Origin: SZUA-430 sp040080835
GTDB taxonomy: Bacteria; Pseudomonadota; Alphaproteobacteria; Micropepsales; Micropepsaceae
Length of the DNA: 64,000 bases
Direction of reading: 5' to 3'
Assembly (NCBI GenBank): GCA_040080835.1
Contig: JBEBHP010000010.1
Location: forward strand, 1 to 64,000
The position numbers and the translations under genes were made by a program. The notes beneath the pieces were generated by a model. The model ran no database searches. It saw only the letters and a list, made by a program, of their open reading frames with translations, and had not been told where the DNA came from. Below, one piece after another: positions 54,442 to 62,363 of the stretch (the stretch's first letter is position 1; every line of letters begins with the position of its first letter).

Positions 54442-54481
54442 CCCCCCGTGTAGCAGCGCAGAAGCGCTGCTGCACGGGGGG
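54442..54481. repeat. Long intergenic hairpin
   Basis: A stem of 18 pairs (one G-T) with an AGAA loop at 54460-54463 lies 8 bp after the GDPD gene stop. The arms begin CCCCCCGTG and AGCAGCGC. There is no T-run on either side, so it is not a normal terminator. It may be an interspersed repeat or an mRNA-stabilising structure. Confidence 0.75.
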
Positions 54482-54489
54482 GGCTTGCG

Positions 54490-55491
54490 CTATTCGGGCG
54501 GTGGATGCTGCGTACGTCTGAAGTAAGGCGCCACGCGATCCACGCGGTTGGTCCAGATGCCGCCTGGAAAGTCCGCTGGCCATTGTTGGGCGGCTTCGAG
54601 TGTGTCGATGCCTGACGCGCCCACATCGCCTGCCGCGTAGTCTCCCGTGACGAAAACAAATGCACCGTGCTGCTGCATGCGCTCGAGCATCAGGTTCGGC
54701 CAACCCCAGAACAGAAATGTCGCGTTGCGCGGAATGAGAAGCAGGCTGTTCTCGCACGCCTTTGGCACGATGCCGAACCAGCCCAGGCCGATATAGCGCG
54801 TCAGGCATTCAACCAGCGTGTCCTTGGACATCACCTTCATGCCGGGCATCAACTCAAGCAGTCGTGCAATGGGTCGCGCGCCGCCATAGGACATGAGAAG
54901 GGCTTGCTGCCCGGGTGGCAATTGACGCAGTCGTGTCGCAAGCAGATCTGCTTCAGCCGGATCGTTGCTCTTGATGTTGATCAGGAACCTGTGGTTGGGA
55001 AACATTGAGAGCACCTCGTCCATCGTGGGCATAAGGCCAACGCCCTTGCCGCGAAACGGAAACGTCCTGCCACCATCGGCCGTGTAGCCATAACCGATAT
55101 CCAGCGTCTTGAGCTCTGCCATGCTGTGCTCGCGCGTGACGCCGTGACCGTTCGTCCGGCAATCGAGTGTCCAGTCATGCAGCACCGCGAACTGGCCATC
55201 GGTGGTTGGATGGATGTCGAATTCGACGATATCGGCACCCGCGGCAAATGCCGCGCGCATCGAGGCGATGGTATTCTCGAGGTACGGGTGCTCGGGCGGG
55301 TCGATACGGGCCGCGGTACAGGTTTCGTTAGTCAGTCCGCGGCGGTGATAAGTCTGCGCCAGCCCGCGGTGCGCCAGGATGAGTGTCTTTCCGCGGAAGC
55401 CAGACCAGAAGGCGCCGTTCCAGATGGCGAGCGCGCCGATGGTGAGCGCTATCGCAAGCAAGAGTTTCAGTGCGCTTTTCAGGAACCACAT
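54490..55491 (-). CDS. Glycerophosphodiester phosphodiesterase family protein
   Basis: 333 residues. An N-terminal hydrophobic segment (LKLLLAIALTIGALAIWNGAF) acts as signal anchor. The GDPD TIM barrel shows LAHRGLAQ, ENTIASMRAAFAAGADIVEFDIHPTTDG and VLHDWTLDCRTNG, covering the two catalytic His and the metal-binding Glu/Asp. It would hydrolyse glycerophosphodiesters to glycerol-3-phosphate and an alcohol in the periplasm. The start ATG at 55491 has GGAGG eight bases upstream. Confidence 0.92.
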   Translation of the reverse strand: MWFLKSALKLLLAIALTIGALAIWNGAFWSGFRGKTLILAHRGLAQTYHRRGLTNETCTAARIDPPEHPYLENTIASMRAAFAAGADIVEFDIHPTTDGQFAVLHDWTLDCRTNGHGVTREHSMAELKTLDIGYGYTADGGRTFPFRGKGVGLMPTMDEVLSMFPNHRFLINIKSNDPAEADLLATRLRQLPPGQQALLMSYGGARPIARLLELMPGMKVMSKDTLVECLTRYIGLGWFGIVPKACENSLLLIPRNATFLFWGWPNLMLERMQQHGAFVFVTGDYAAGDVGASGIDTLEAAQQWPADFPGGIWTNRVDRVAPYFRRTQHPPPE

Positions 55492-55807
55492 TTTTTTTGC
55501 CTCCAGATCGCAACATGTGGCTGCGAATTCGCGTTCGTGTCGAGTACCAATGTCACGGGTTTGGGGAAGGAGTGTTTTGCCGGTGAAGCAGGAATTGTAT
55601 ACAAAAGCTCATGACCTTGGCTTCGTTCTTTCGAAAACAGTCCCAACTGCTGCATATTTCGAATTCGACAACCGTCTTCCGATAGATCCTGCGCACGCCG
55701 TCGAGTTTGGAAACATGTAGAGGCAAACTACTATCTTCAGGACCGTTGGAGACACGCCATTTTACTCAGCGTCTTGCTGAAACCCTATTCATCGGGAAAT
55801 ATGGAAT
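55492..55807. other. Low-G+C spacer
   Basis: About 315 bp between the divergent GDPD gene and a small membrane gene. It is clearly richer in A+T than its surroundings. No frame, palindrome or terminator is convincing. Confidence 0.45.
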
Positions 55808-56146
55808 ATGGCATTTCCAAACTTTGAACTTTTGGATGTTTTGTACTTTTCAATCGCAGCTTGTTTAGTCTGGGGTTCGATCGTTGATTTTCGACACATA
55901 TTCAACCCACCTGAAAAGTTGCCTTGGGGTTCTTGGCTCATCAAACGACGTACGTACGAAGGCTGGAATGAGCGTCAGAAGTCTGATTTCTGGAGCAGAA
56001 CTTTTTGGGGGCGTTTCGTAGTATGGCCGCTCATGATTGTTACCGGCATTGTCGCGTTGACCACTCATGACGCGACTATGTTCGGTTCTCTCGTGGGCGC
56101 CCTGTTCGTGGCAGTGATATATTTTAGCTCGGTGTTGAAGAAGTGA
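55808..56146 (+). CDS. Small membrane protein of unknown function
   Basis: 112 residues with three hydrophobic segments: YFSIAACLVWGSIVDF, FVVWPLMIVTGIVALTT and MFGSLVGALFVAVIYFSSVL. A charged loop (NPPEKLPWGSWLIKRRTYEGWNERQKSD region) joins the first two. I do not recognise it. The gene and its flanks are A+T-rich compared with the neighbours, which suggests transfer. Its start ATG lacks a strong ribosome binding site. Confidence 0.6.
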   Translation: MAFPNFELLDVLYFSIAACLVWGSIVDFRHIFNPPEKLPWGSWLIKRRTYEGWNERQKSDFWSRTFWGRFVVWPLMIVTGIVALTTHDATMFGSLVGALFVAVIYFSSVLKK

Positions 56147-56220
56147 CTTGTTGCTGGATCTAGCCTCGTCATACTCCGCTCTGGGAGTGATGCTACTTGT
56201 CAGAATGCTCGCAGACTGCA

Positions 56221-56320
56221 CCCTTCGTCTGCAGCATTGCGGTCCGTTAAGCGCAGCCACTTCACCCGCTGGAGCGGGGGAGGAAAACAAAGTTTAGCCA
56301 TTCAGCCACCGCTTGCGACA
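56221..56320. repeat. Interspersed palindromic element
   Basis: Second copy of the element at 52547-52645, sharing the 16-mer at its left end, GCGCAGCCACTTC, GGAGGAAAAC and GCCACCGCTT. A CCCGCT/AGCGGG hairpin lies at 56265-56278. Its right part GCGGGGGAGGAAAAC matches the repeat inside argS. It sits upstream of the brnTA promoter. Confidence 0.7.
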
Positions 56321-56380
56321 GGTTGTTACAAGTCAGACGCAATTCTGCCGGACGGATCCGCGAAATTTCGCTTCCCTTAA

Positions 56381-56396
56381 TTATGTAGTTACATAA
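56381..56396. promoter_or_regulatory. Operator-like dyad upstream of brnT
   Basis: TTATGTA-GT-TACATAA is a perfect 16-bp dyad that ends 12 bp before the brnT start. BrnA antitoxins bind such sites through their ribbon-helix-helix domain and autorepress the operon, so this is the likely operator. Confidence 0.65.
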
Positions 56397-56408
56397 CAGG
56401 CGGCGATC

Positions 56409-56693
56409 GTGTATGAATGGGATGAGGCGAAGCGGCAGCGGAACCTGCGCAAGCATGGTGTAGACTTTGTCGAGATGGAAAGGTTCAACTGGGCTGTCTC
56501 GGTTGTGTTCGAAGGCCTGCGCGAGCGCTACTTTGAACAACGCTGGCTCGCCTCTGGTCCGATCGGCGACGTGGGGTACGCGCTTGCCTTCACGGAACCG
56601 GAAGATGGTGTGATACGCGTCATCTCACTCAGGCGCGCGACGACAAGGGAGACCAGACTTTATGCAAAGGAAATCCGGAAAACGCATCACTGA
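56409..56693 (+). CDS. brnT: BrnT family toxin
   Basis: 94 residues of the BrnT ribonuclease toxin family (RelE-like fold). Signatures are the N-terminal YEWDEAKRQRNLRKHGVDF and the C-terminal VIRVISLRRATTRETRLYAKE; the basic residues in these blocks are those used for RNA cleavage in the family. The start is GTG at 56409. It overlaps the antitoxin gene by 32 bp, the standard toxin-first order. The middle is normal in length. Confidence 0.92.
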   Translation: MYEWDEAKRQRNLRKHGVDFVEMERFNWAVSVVFEGLRERYFEQRWLASGPIGDVGYALAFTEPEDGVIRVISLRRATTRETRLYAKEIRKTHH

Positions 56694-56961
56694 CCCAGAC
56701 AATCCCGAGTGGACGGCGGCGGCTTTTCGTCGAGCGCGCCCTGCTCGGGAGGTGGTGCCGCACATTGTCGAAGCTTATCTCAGGCAGCGCGGCAGGCCTA
56801 CACAAGGCGAAGCAGCAAAGGTGCAGGTGACGCTGCGGCTTGATCCGGCGATCATCGCGCACTTCAAGGCACGAGGGGCGGGATGGCAGACGCGCATCAA
56901 TGATGAGCTGATGAAGGTGATTGGGGGGAAGCTGGCGGGTAAGAAAAAGGCTCCGAGGTGA
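56662..56961 (+). CDS. brnA: BrnA family antitoxin
   Basis: 99 residues. The N-terminal toxin-neutralising part (GKRITDPDNPEWTAAAFRRARPA) is followed by a C-terminal ribbon-helix-helix domain (VQVTLRLDPAIIAHFKARGAGWQTRINDEL), which binds DNA and autoregulates the operon. The ATG at 56662 lies inside brnT, so translation is coupled. A GC-rich stretch after the stop (56963-56990) may be a degenerate palindromic element. Confidence 0.92.
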   Translation: MQRKSGKRITDPDNPEWTAAAFRRARPAREVVPHIVEAYLRQRGRPTQGEAAKVQVTLRLDPAIIAHFKARGAGWQTRINDELMKVIGGKLAGKKKAPR

Positions 56962-57082
56962 GCCCCGTCCGCTTGAGCGCGGAAGGAAAAGAAGTGTGGC
57001 GGGTGTTGAGAGTCTGGGTGGAGCGTGCGAAGAATGGGGGAACGGTTCTCAAAACAATTCAGAATCATAAGGGAGAGAATTC

Positions 57083-57892
57083 ATGCAGCCTGATTTCACG
57101 AACCTGTTTTCAGTCAAGGGCAAGACGGCGCTGGTGACCGGGGGGTCGCGCGGGATTGGCGAGATGATTGCGGCGGGGCTGCTTGCGAATGGGGCGAAGG
57201 TCTATATCTCGTCGCGCAAGGCCGAGGCGTGCGATGCGGCGGCCAAGCGCTTGTCGGAAACCTACAAGGGCGAATGCATTTCGTTGCCGGCTGACCTTTC
57301 CCAGATGTCGGGCGTGGAGTCGCTCAGTGAGCGCCTTTCGAAGAAAGAGAGCAAGCTCAACATCCTGATCAACAATGCGGGTGTCGCCTGGGGAGCGCCG
57401 CTGGAGACGTTTCCGGAAGTGGGCTGGGACAAGGTCATGGACACGAACGTGAAGGCCGTTTTCTTCACGACACAGAAGGTGCTGCCGCTGTTGCGCGCGG
57501 TGGCGAGTGCAGACGACCCTGCCCGCGTGATCAATATCGGTTCGATCGACGGACTGAAGGCTGCGATCTTCTCTACGTTCTCATATGGCGCATCGAAGGC
57601 TGCCGTGCATCACCTCACGCGCTTCATGGCCGCGCACCTGACGAAGGAGCACATCAACTTCAACGCGATCGCGCCCGGCCCCTACCCGACCTGGATGCTG
57701 AGCACCGGCGTCGGCTTTGGCGGCAAGACGGACGATGTGGACTGGGACGTGATCGGCAAGAACAATCCGAGCGGGCGTGTCGGCACGCCGCAAGACATTG
57801 CAGGCCTTGCGATCTTCCTGTGCTCGCGTGCTGGCAATTATGTGGTCGGACAGGTCATCGCCAGCGATGGCGGCATTGTGGGTACGGCCTGA
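57083..57892 (+). CDS. Short-chain dehydrogenase/reductase
   Basis: 269 residues. The NADP-type loop TGGSRGIG with the basic SSRKAEA, the NNAGVAWG motif, Ser in NIGSIDG and YGASKAAVHHL (catalytic Tyr and Lys) are present; the tail VVGQVIASDGGIVG matches FabG-like reductases. A GGGAGAG stretch precedes the ATG at 57083. It is convergent with the MBL-fold/cupin pair. Substrate unknown. Confidence 0.94.
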   Translation: MQPDFTNLFSVKGKTALVTGGSRGIGEMIAAGLLANGAKVYISSRKAEACDAAAKRLSETYKGECISLPADLSQMSGVESLSERLSKKESKLNILINNAGVAWGAPLETFPEVGWDKVMDTNVKAVFFTTQKVLPLLRAVASADDPARVINIGSIDGLKAAIFSTFSYGASKAAVHHLTRFMAAHLTKEHINFNAIAPGPYPTWMLSTGVGFGGKTDDVDWDVIGKNNPSGRVGTPQDIAGLAIFLCSRAGNYVVGQVIASDGGIVGTA

Positions 57893-57901
57893 GCCACCGC
57901 G

Positions 57902-58705
57902 TCACGCCTGTCGCGCCCAGCCGGCCCTTTGCAGGTGGCGAACAGCTGAGCGCGACACAGCTTCGCTTCCATCTCCCAGTATGTTTCGGCCCCACGTGAA
58001 GCCATAAATGTCGGCAAAAAAAAGTCCGGCCATGCGCGATTGAATATCCGCCACGTCTGCCGATGCCATCGGGATTGCATTAGGGTAGCTGTACATGAAG
58101 GCGACATGGGTTCGGTCCATCGCCACCTGTGGTGCGTCGCCAGGGAAAAGGGCACCTCCAGGCCTCGGGCCGCCCGCCCAGTGAAGAACCGTGCTGCCGT
58201 CGAAGTGCCCTCCGGTGCGGATCAGCGTGACGTCGTCCGACAGGCGCAATGTGTCACCGCTCCAGTGGTGCAAATTCCCGGGCGGGTAGTGTACCCACTC
58301 GCTGTCAGCTTGATGCAGCAACACCGGCACGCCGCCAAGTGCCATGCTCCAGCGCGCCATTGCGGCATAGAAATGGGGATGCGAGATCACGATCATGTCG
58401 ACACCGCCACGCTGCCGCAGCGCCGCGACGGCCTCCTTTGTGACGAGACTCGTGCACTCCCAAAGAATGTTGCCAGCGCTCGTCGGCAACAGAAGCGCCC
58501 GTTGATTGATGGCAAAGCCGGGCTCGGTGCCAATGCCCATCAGGCCGGCGTCGTCTTCAATGCGTATGCGGAACTTCTGGATCAGCTCTTCGTGGGTCGT
58601 CCATTTCTGCCCACCAATGCCCACATATTGTCTGTCATCGGTGCAAACGGGACAGTCGTTGCGCGCCGACTTGAATTCCGTGCCGCAGGCAAGGCAAATT
58701 TGCAT
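57902..58705 (-). CDS. MBL-fold protein with an N-terminal zinc ribbon
   Basis: 267 residues from the ATG at 58705. The N-terminus carries a zinc ribbon with Cys4, Cys7, Cys18 and Cys21. The MBL-like domain has ISHPHFYAAMARW in place of the usual HxHxDH, so only the first two His ligands of that motif are seen, and later blocks RTGGHFDGSTVLHW and LFPGDAPQVAMDR. I recall relatives with the same SHPHYY variant, so this may be a family trait rather than decay. Activity is unknown. It follows the cupin gene by 5 bp. Confidence 0.8.
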   Translation of the reverse strand: MQICLACGTEFKSARNDCPVCTDDRQYVGIGGQKWTTHEELIQKFRIRIEDDAGLMGIGTEPGFAINQRALLLPTSAGNILWECTSLVTKEAVAALRQRGGVDMIVISHPHFYAAMARWSMALGGVPVLLHQADSEWVHYPPGNLHHWSGDTLRLSDDVTLIRTGGHFDGSTVLHWAGGPRPGGALFPGDAPQVAMDRTHVAFMYSYPNAIPMASADVADIQSRMAGLFFADIYGFTWGRNILGDGSEAVSRSAVRHLQRAGWARQA

Positions 58706-58710
58706 GGACG

Positions 58711-59157
58711 TCACTCTCCCGCCAGAGAGGGGCATGGTGTAGCAGCGTTTGCATGACACCAGTCGAAATAGGCCGCGCGCGCCGTTGCAGCATCGGTGTA
58801 GCTTGTGACGTGGCCGCGTTCGTCCAGATATTCGACGCGACCCTTCAGACTGATCTGGACGATGCAGGGCTCGTCACCCACACAACGCCAGCTGTCGACA
58901 TTGCCGGCGGGTTCGTACACAAAGTCGCCCGGTCCCACCTGCTCGCCCGTCGTTACGATTTCCCTGTGCCCGGAGAGATTGTATGCATTCACCTCCCCGG
59001 TGTGGCGGTGAAGCGGAATCGTGTTTCCGGGTTCCACGCGCAATTGAAGGCTATAGCCGTCGGCTGCGAAGTGCAGTGGCTTGAAGGATATGCCTTGGCG
59101 CAGAGGGACCCACGAGAGGTTTGCAGCGGATACCGGATTGGCCAGTTTGATTGTCAT
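58711..59157 (-). CDS. Cupin-domain protein
   Basis: 148 residues of the small cupin fold, related to the dihydroxyacetophenone dioxygenase type. Cupin motif 1 is IPLHRHTGEVNAYNLSG (metal-binding His-x-His and Glu) and motif 2 lies around GDFVYEPAGNVDSW. A metal-dependent dioxygenase or isomerase role is likely. The gene is first in a two-gene unit with the MBL-fold gene and divergent from marR, whose operators lie in its promoter. Confidence 0.85.
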   Translation of the reverse strand: MTIKLANPVSAANLSWVPLRQGISFKPLHFAADGYSLQLRVEPGNTIPLHRHTGEVNAYNLSGHREIVTTGEQVGPGDFVYEPAGNVDSWRCVGDEPCIVQISLKGRVEYLDERGHVTSYTDAATARAAYFDWCHANAATPCPSLAGE

Positions 59158-59194
59158 GTGATTTCCCTTTTTTTGCCCCTGTCAGGCCGTGGTC

Positions 59195-59245
59195 ATTTAT
59201 CTTGATATCAAGATACTTTCATTTATCTTGATGTCAAGGTACTTT
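59195..59245. promoter_or_regulatory. Doubled MarR-type operator
   Basis: Two 25-bp copies at 59195-59219 and 59221-59245 differ at only two positions. The first contains the perfect 18-bp palindrome TATCTTGATATCAAGATA (59198-59215); the second is TATCTTGATGTCAAGGTA (59224-59241). They occupy the gap between the cupin gene and the marR gene, so the MarR protein probably controls both directions. Confidence 0.8.
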
Positions 59246-59262
59246 TGTGGCACCATGATCGC

Positions 59263-59784
59263 ATGAAGAAAAGCAACTGCTCCGGCGTCTCCGACCACAT
59301 TGACGATGTCTATGCGCAATGGCAGCGCGATATGCCGGAGATCGGCACGAACGGTGCACGGATTCTGGCGCGCGCGCGGCGGCTCACGCTGCTCGTCAGG
59401 CCCGAGATCGAAGCCGTGTTCAAGAGCTTCGAACTTGATACGGGCGAGTTCGATGTGCTCGCGACGTTGCGCAGATCTGGCGCGCCCTACGCCCTGAGGC
59501 CGACGGAACTCTATCGCGCGCTGATGATATCCTCGGGCGGCCTGACGGACCGGCTCGACAGGCTCAAGGCACGCGGGCTCATTCGCCGCCGTCCGTCCGA
59601 AGAAGACAAGCGCAGCGAACTGGTCGAACTGACCGCTCTCGGCCGCAAGAAGATCGAGGCCGCATTTGTCGCCGACATGGCAGTTGAGAACAGGCTGACC
59701 GCGCATTTGTCACCCGGCGAACATGAAGAGCTGTGCCGCCTTCTCCGCAAGCTGCTGTTGCAGCTGGAGCAGGAAGGGCGCTAG
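59263..59784 (+). CDS. MarR-family transcriptional regulator
   Basis: 173 residues from the ATG at 59263. The winged helix-turn-helix reads GEFDVLATLRRSGAPYALRPTELYRALMISSGGLTDRLDRL (key residues TELYR and SSGGLTDRL), and the wing is RRRPSEEDKRSELVELTALG. The family responds to phenolic or lipophilic ligands, so the divergent cupin/MBL pair may handle such a compound. The start is preceded by the operator pair rather than a strong ribosome binding site; an in-frame start at 59245 lies within the operator. Confidence 0.92.
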   Translation: MKKSNCSGVSDHIDDVYAQWQRDMPEIGTNGARILARARRLTLLVRPEIEAVFKSFELDTGEFDVLATLRRSGAPYALRPTELYRALMISSGGLTDRLDRLKARGLIRRRPSEEDKRSELVELTALGRKKIEAAFVADMAVENRLTAHLSPGEHEELCRLLRKLLLQLEQEGR

Positions 59785-60059
59785 CCTGTCTGCGTCACAA
59801 TGTTCTTATATTGTTCTTGATCCGGAAAGTGACCTGATATAAGGTCAGCCAGGCAAAATTGTGCCGGCTGCGGAGAGTGATTTTTGCAAGAGTGTGCTCG
59901 CCTGACCTCGACCGAAGCCGTGAGTCAACTGGTGGCAACCTTCGTACATTTTTGTCACCTTTTAAGCATGCGAGGGGCAGGTGACGGCGAAAAACATCGG
60001 GTTGGACAAGGAGACAGTGTCACCTTGCCAGACCAGTGCCCTGGTTTCGGTTGGTCGTT

Positions 60060-61421
60060 CTAATAGGCGTGTTCGGTGAACAGCTTCCGGACGTCGCCGG
60101 CCCAGGGCCCGTGGAAGCGTTCCAGCAGGTCCTCGGCACGGGTCTTGCCGCTCTCGACGATCTGGAACAGGGGTTCGATGAAACCCTCTTCCGTGCCGCC
60201 GATGGAGTCGGTCTGGCCTCGCAGGCGCAACCCTGCCTTCGAGATCGTCAGCAGATGACGCGCCAGCGCCTGAACGTTCGTGTTGCGGAACGGGGTCTTC
60301 AGACCGAGCTTGGGAACCGCTTCACGCATCGCGCTTCGTTCCTCTGCGGTCCAGTCCTTGACCATGTCCCACGCTGCATCCAGCGAGGACTGGTCGTAGT
60401 AGATGCCGACCCAGAGGGCTGGCAGCGCGCAGATGCGACGCCACAGGCCACCATCGGCACCGCGCATCTCAAGGAACTTCTTGAGGCGCACTTCGGGGAA
60501 GATGGTGGTCAGGTGATCGGCCCAGTCAGCCATCGTGGGTTCGACATGCTCGAAGCCTGGCAACTTGCGGGCAAGAAAGTCCCGGAACGACTTGCCGGCG
60601 ACGTCGTGGTACTTGCCGTCGCGGTAGATGAAATACATGGGCACGTCGAGCGCGTAGTCGACATAGCGTTCGAAGCTCATGCCATCCTCGAACACCCACG
60701 GCAGCATGCCCGAACGTGCGTTGTCGACGTCGGTCCAGACGTGGGCGCGGTACGAGACAAAGCCGTTGGGGCGGCCTTCGCGAAACGGCGAGGCTGCGAA
60801 CATGGCGGTTGCGATCGGCTGCAGCGCGAGGCCGACGCGGAACTTCTTGATCATGTCGGCTTCGGACGAGAAATCGAGGTTCACCTGGATCGTGCAGGTG
60901 CGGAACATCATCTCGTGGCCCAGGCCGCCGACGCGCGGCATATAGCGGCGCATGATGTCATAGCGGCCCTTTGGCATCACCGGCACGTCTTCGAGGCGCG
61001 CGGTCGGGTGATAGCCGAGACCGATATAACCTGCGCCAATCTCGGTCGCGACTTCCTTGACCTGTTCAAGGTGCAGGTTCGTCTCGGCGCAGGTCTCGTG
61101 CAGGCTCTTCAGAGGTGCACCCGAGAGCTCGAGCTGGCCGCCTGGCTCGAGGCTGATCGCAGCGCCGTTCTGCTTCAAGCCGATGATGTGCGGGCCTTCG
61201 TTGATGGGCTCCCAGCCAAAGCGCCTGAGGCCTTCCAGCATGGCCTTCACGCCGGGGCGGCCGTCGTATGGCAAAGGCGACAGGGTCTTGAGGTCGAAAC
61301 CGAACTTTTCATGCTCGGTGCCGATGCGCCAATCGGACTTGGGTTTCGAGCCGCTCGAGAGCGACTCGACCAGGTCAGCCTTGGAAGTGATGGGGCCACC
61401 GCCGGCTTGCGGTACGGACAT
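60060..61421 (-). CDS. gshA: Glutamate-cysteine ligase (plant/alphaproteobacterial type)
   Basis: 453 residues of the GCS2 family, making gamma-glutamylcysteine for glutathione. Typical blocks are WRIGTEHEKFGF, PHIIGLKQNGAAISLEPGGQLELSGAP-type region (Glu ligands for metal), QVNLDFSSEADM and SPFREGRPNGFVSYRAHVW, with two Cys positions (MFRTCTIQV and CALPALW). The start ATG at 61421 gives the expected N-terminus. It follows rsmE on the same strand after 138 bp. Confidence 0.96.
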   Translation of the reverse strand: MSVPQAGGGPITSKADLVESLSSGSKPKSDWRIGTEHEKFGFDLKTLSPLPYDGRPGVKAMLEGLRRFGWEPINEGPHIIGLKQNGAAISLEPGGQLELSGAPLKSLHETCAETNLHLEQVKEVATEIGAGYIGLGYHPTARLEDVPVMPKGRYDIMRRYMPRVGGLGHEMMFRTCTIQVNLDFSSEADMIKKFRVGLALQPIATAMFAASPFREGRPNGFVSYRAHVWTDVDNARSGMLPWVFEDGMSFERYVDYALDVPMYFIYRDGKYHDVAGKSFRDFLARKLPGFEHVEPTMADWADHLTTIFPEVRLKKFLEMRGADGGLWRRICALPALWVGIYYDQSSLDAAWDMVKDWTAEERSAMREAVPKLGLKTPFRNTNVQALARHLLTISKAGLRLRGQTDSIGGTEEGFIEPLFQIVESGKTRAEDLLERFHGPWAGDVRKLFTEHAY

Positions 61422-61559
61422 GAAAGGACCTCAGTTCTTCAGGCCTCATGCGCCGCGGGTCGCGGGAAAGGCCGGAATTCGGCGCTTCGCGTGCGGTGGT
61501 TTCTCAGCCCGTGCACTCATGTAGTCGCGCAATACCCCATTGTGCAAGGGGTGAAGGTG

Positions 61560-62318
61560 TTAACCCCAGTCGCCACATGTAGATTGCCAGACTGCGATGG
61601 CTGCGAGAGATGCAGTGTCGGCCCGCAAGATACGCGGCCCGAGGGCTACCGGCAGCGTGAAATCCTGTGTTCGGATCATCTCCCTCTCTTCCGGATCGAA
61701 GCCGCCTTCAGGACCAGTCAGGATTGCCCAGGGCCCAGGCTTCGCAGATGCAAAAGCACGCGCGGCAGGCGGCGCATCGCGGCTCTCGTCGCAGAAGGCA
61801 AGACGGCGCGTCGTGTCCCAGGACTGGATCAACTTCTCGAGGCTTATGGGTTCGCCAATGTCCGGGACGGTCAGTCTTTCGGATTGCTCGGCTGCCTCTG
61901 TCGCGTTTGCGCGCATGCGGTCGAGATTCACACGTTCGACAATGGTCCGGCGCGTGATCACAGGCTGAATCCGCGCGACGCCAAGTTCGGTTGCCTTCTG
62001 CACGATATAATCGAGCGGGGTCTTCTTGATCGGCGCCAGCAGCAACCACAAGTCCGGCACGCCGGTTTGCACGCTTGTGCGGACCTGCAGCGAAAGGGTG
62101 ATGGTACGCTTGGCGATTGCCGTGATGATTGCAAGCCACTCGCCGTCGCGTCCATTGAAGACGCGAAGCGACTGACCGGACCTGGCGCGCATCACATGGG
62201 CGAGGTAATGAGCCTGGTCGTCACCCAGCTCAACTTCAGCGCCATCGCAGAGCGCCACGTCGACAAACAGACGGGTCAATCCACCTGGATAGGTCAGATC
62301 TTCTGTGGTTTGCGCCAT
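61560..62318 (-). CDS. rsmE: 16S rRNA (uracil-1498-N3)-methyltransferase
   Basis: 252 residues. The N-terminal PUA-like domain (TRLFVDVALCDGAEVELG) precedes the SPOUT methyltransferase with its SAM-binding knot: WLLLAPIKKTPLDYIVQKATELGV, VITRRTIV, ILTGPEGGFDPEEREMI and GPRILRADTASLAAIA. It methylates U1498 in the ribosome's decoding region. It is divergent from ubiA (45-bp gap) and precedes gshA. Confidence 0.95.
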   Translation of the reverse strand: MAQTTEDLTYPGGLTRLFVDVALCDGAEVELGDDQAHYLAHVMRARSGQSLRVFNGRDGEWLAIITAIAKRTITLSLQVRTSVQTGVPDLWLLLAPIKKTPLDYIVQKATELGVARIQPVITRRTIVERVNLDRMRANATEAAEQSERLTVPDIGEPISLEKLIQSWDTTRRLAFCDESRDAPPAARAFASAKPGPWAILTGPEGGFDPEEREMIRTQDFTLPVALGPRILRADTASLAAIAVWQSTCGDWG

Positions 62319-62363
62319 TGGCGGCCTTGTTCAAAATGCCGGTTCCACTTAACACATTGGCGC

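Noticed and set aside
59860..60063. Two tiny plus-strand frames after the SOS-like box (31 and 35 codons)
   Set aside because: Neither has a proper ribosome binding site, and the first runs into the gshA end.
60036..62363. Very long plus-strand open frame reaching into ubiA
   Set aside because: It is antisense to gshA and rsmE, whose conserved motifs are clear on the minus strand. High G+C codon bias often leaves the opposite frame open. Only the ubiA part from 62364 is coding.
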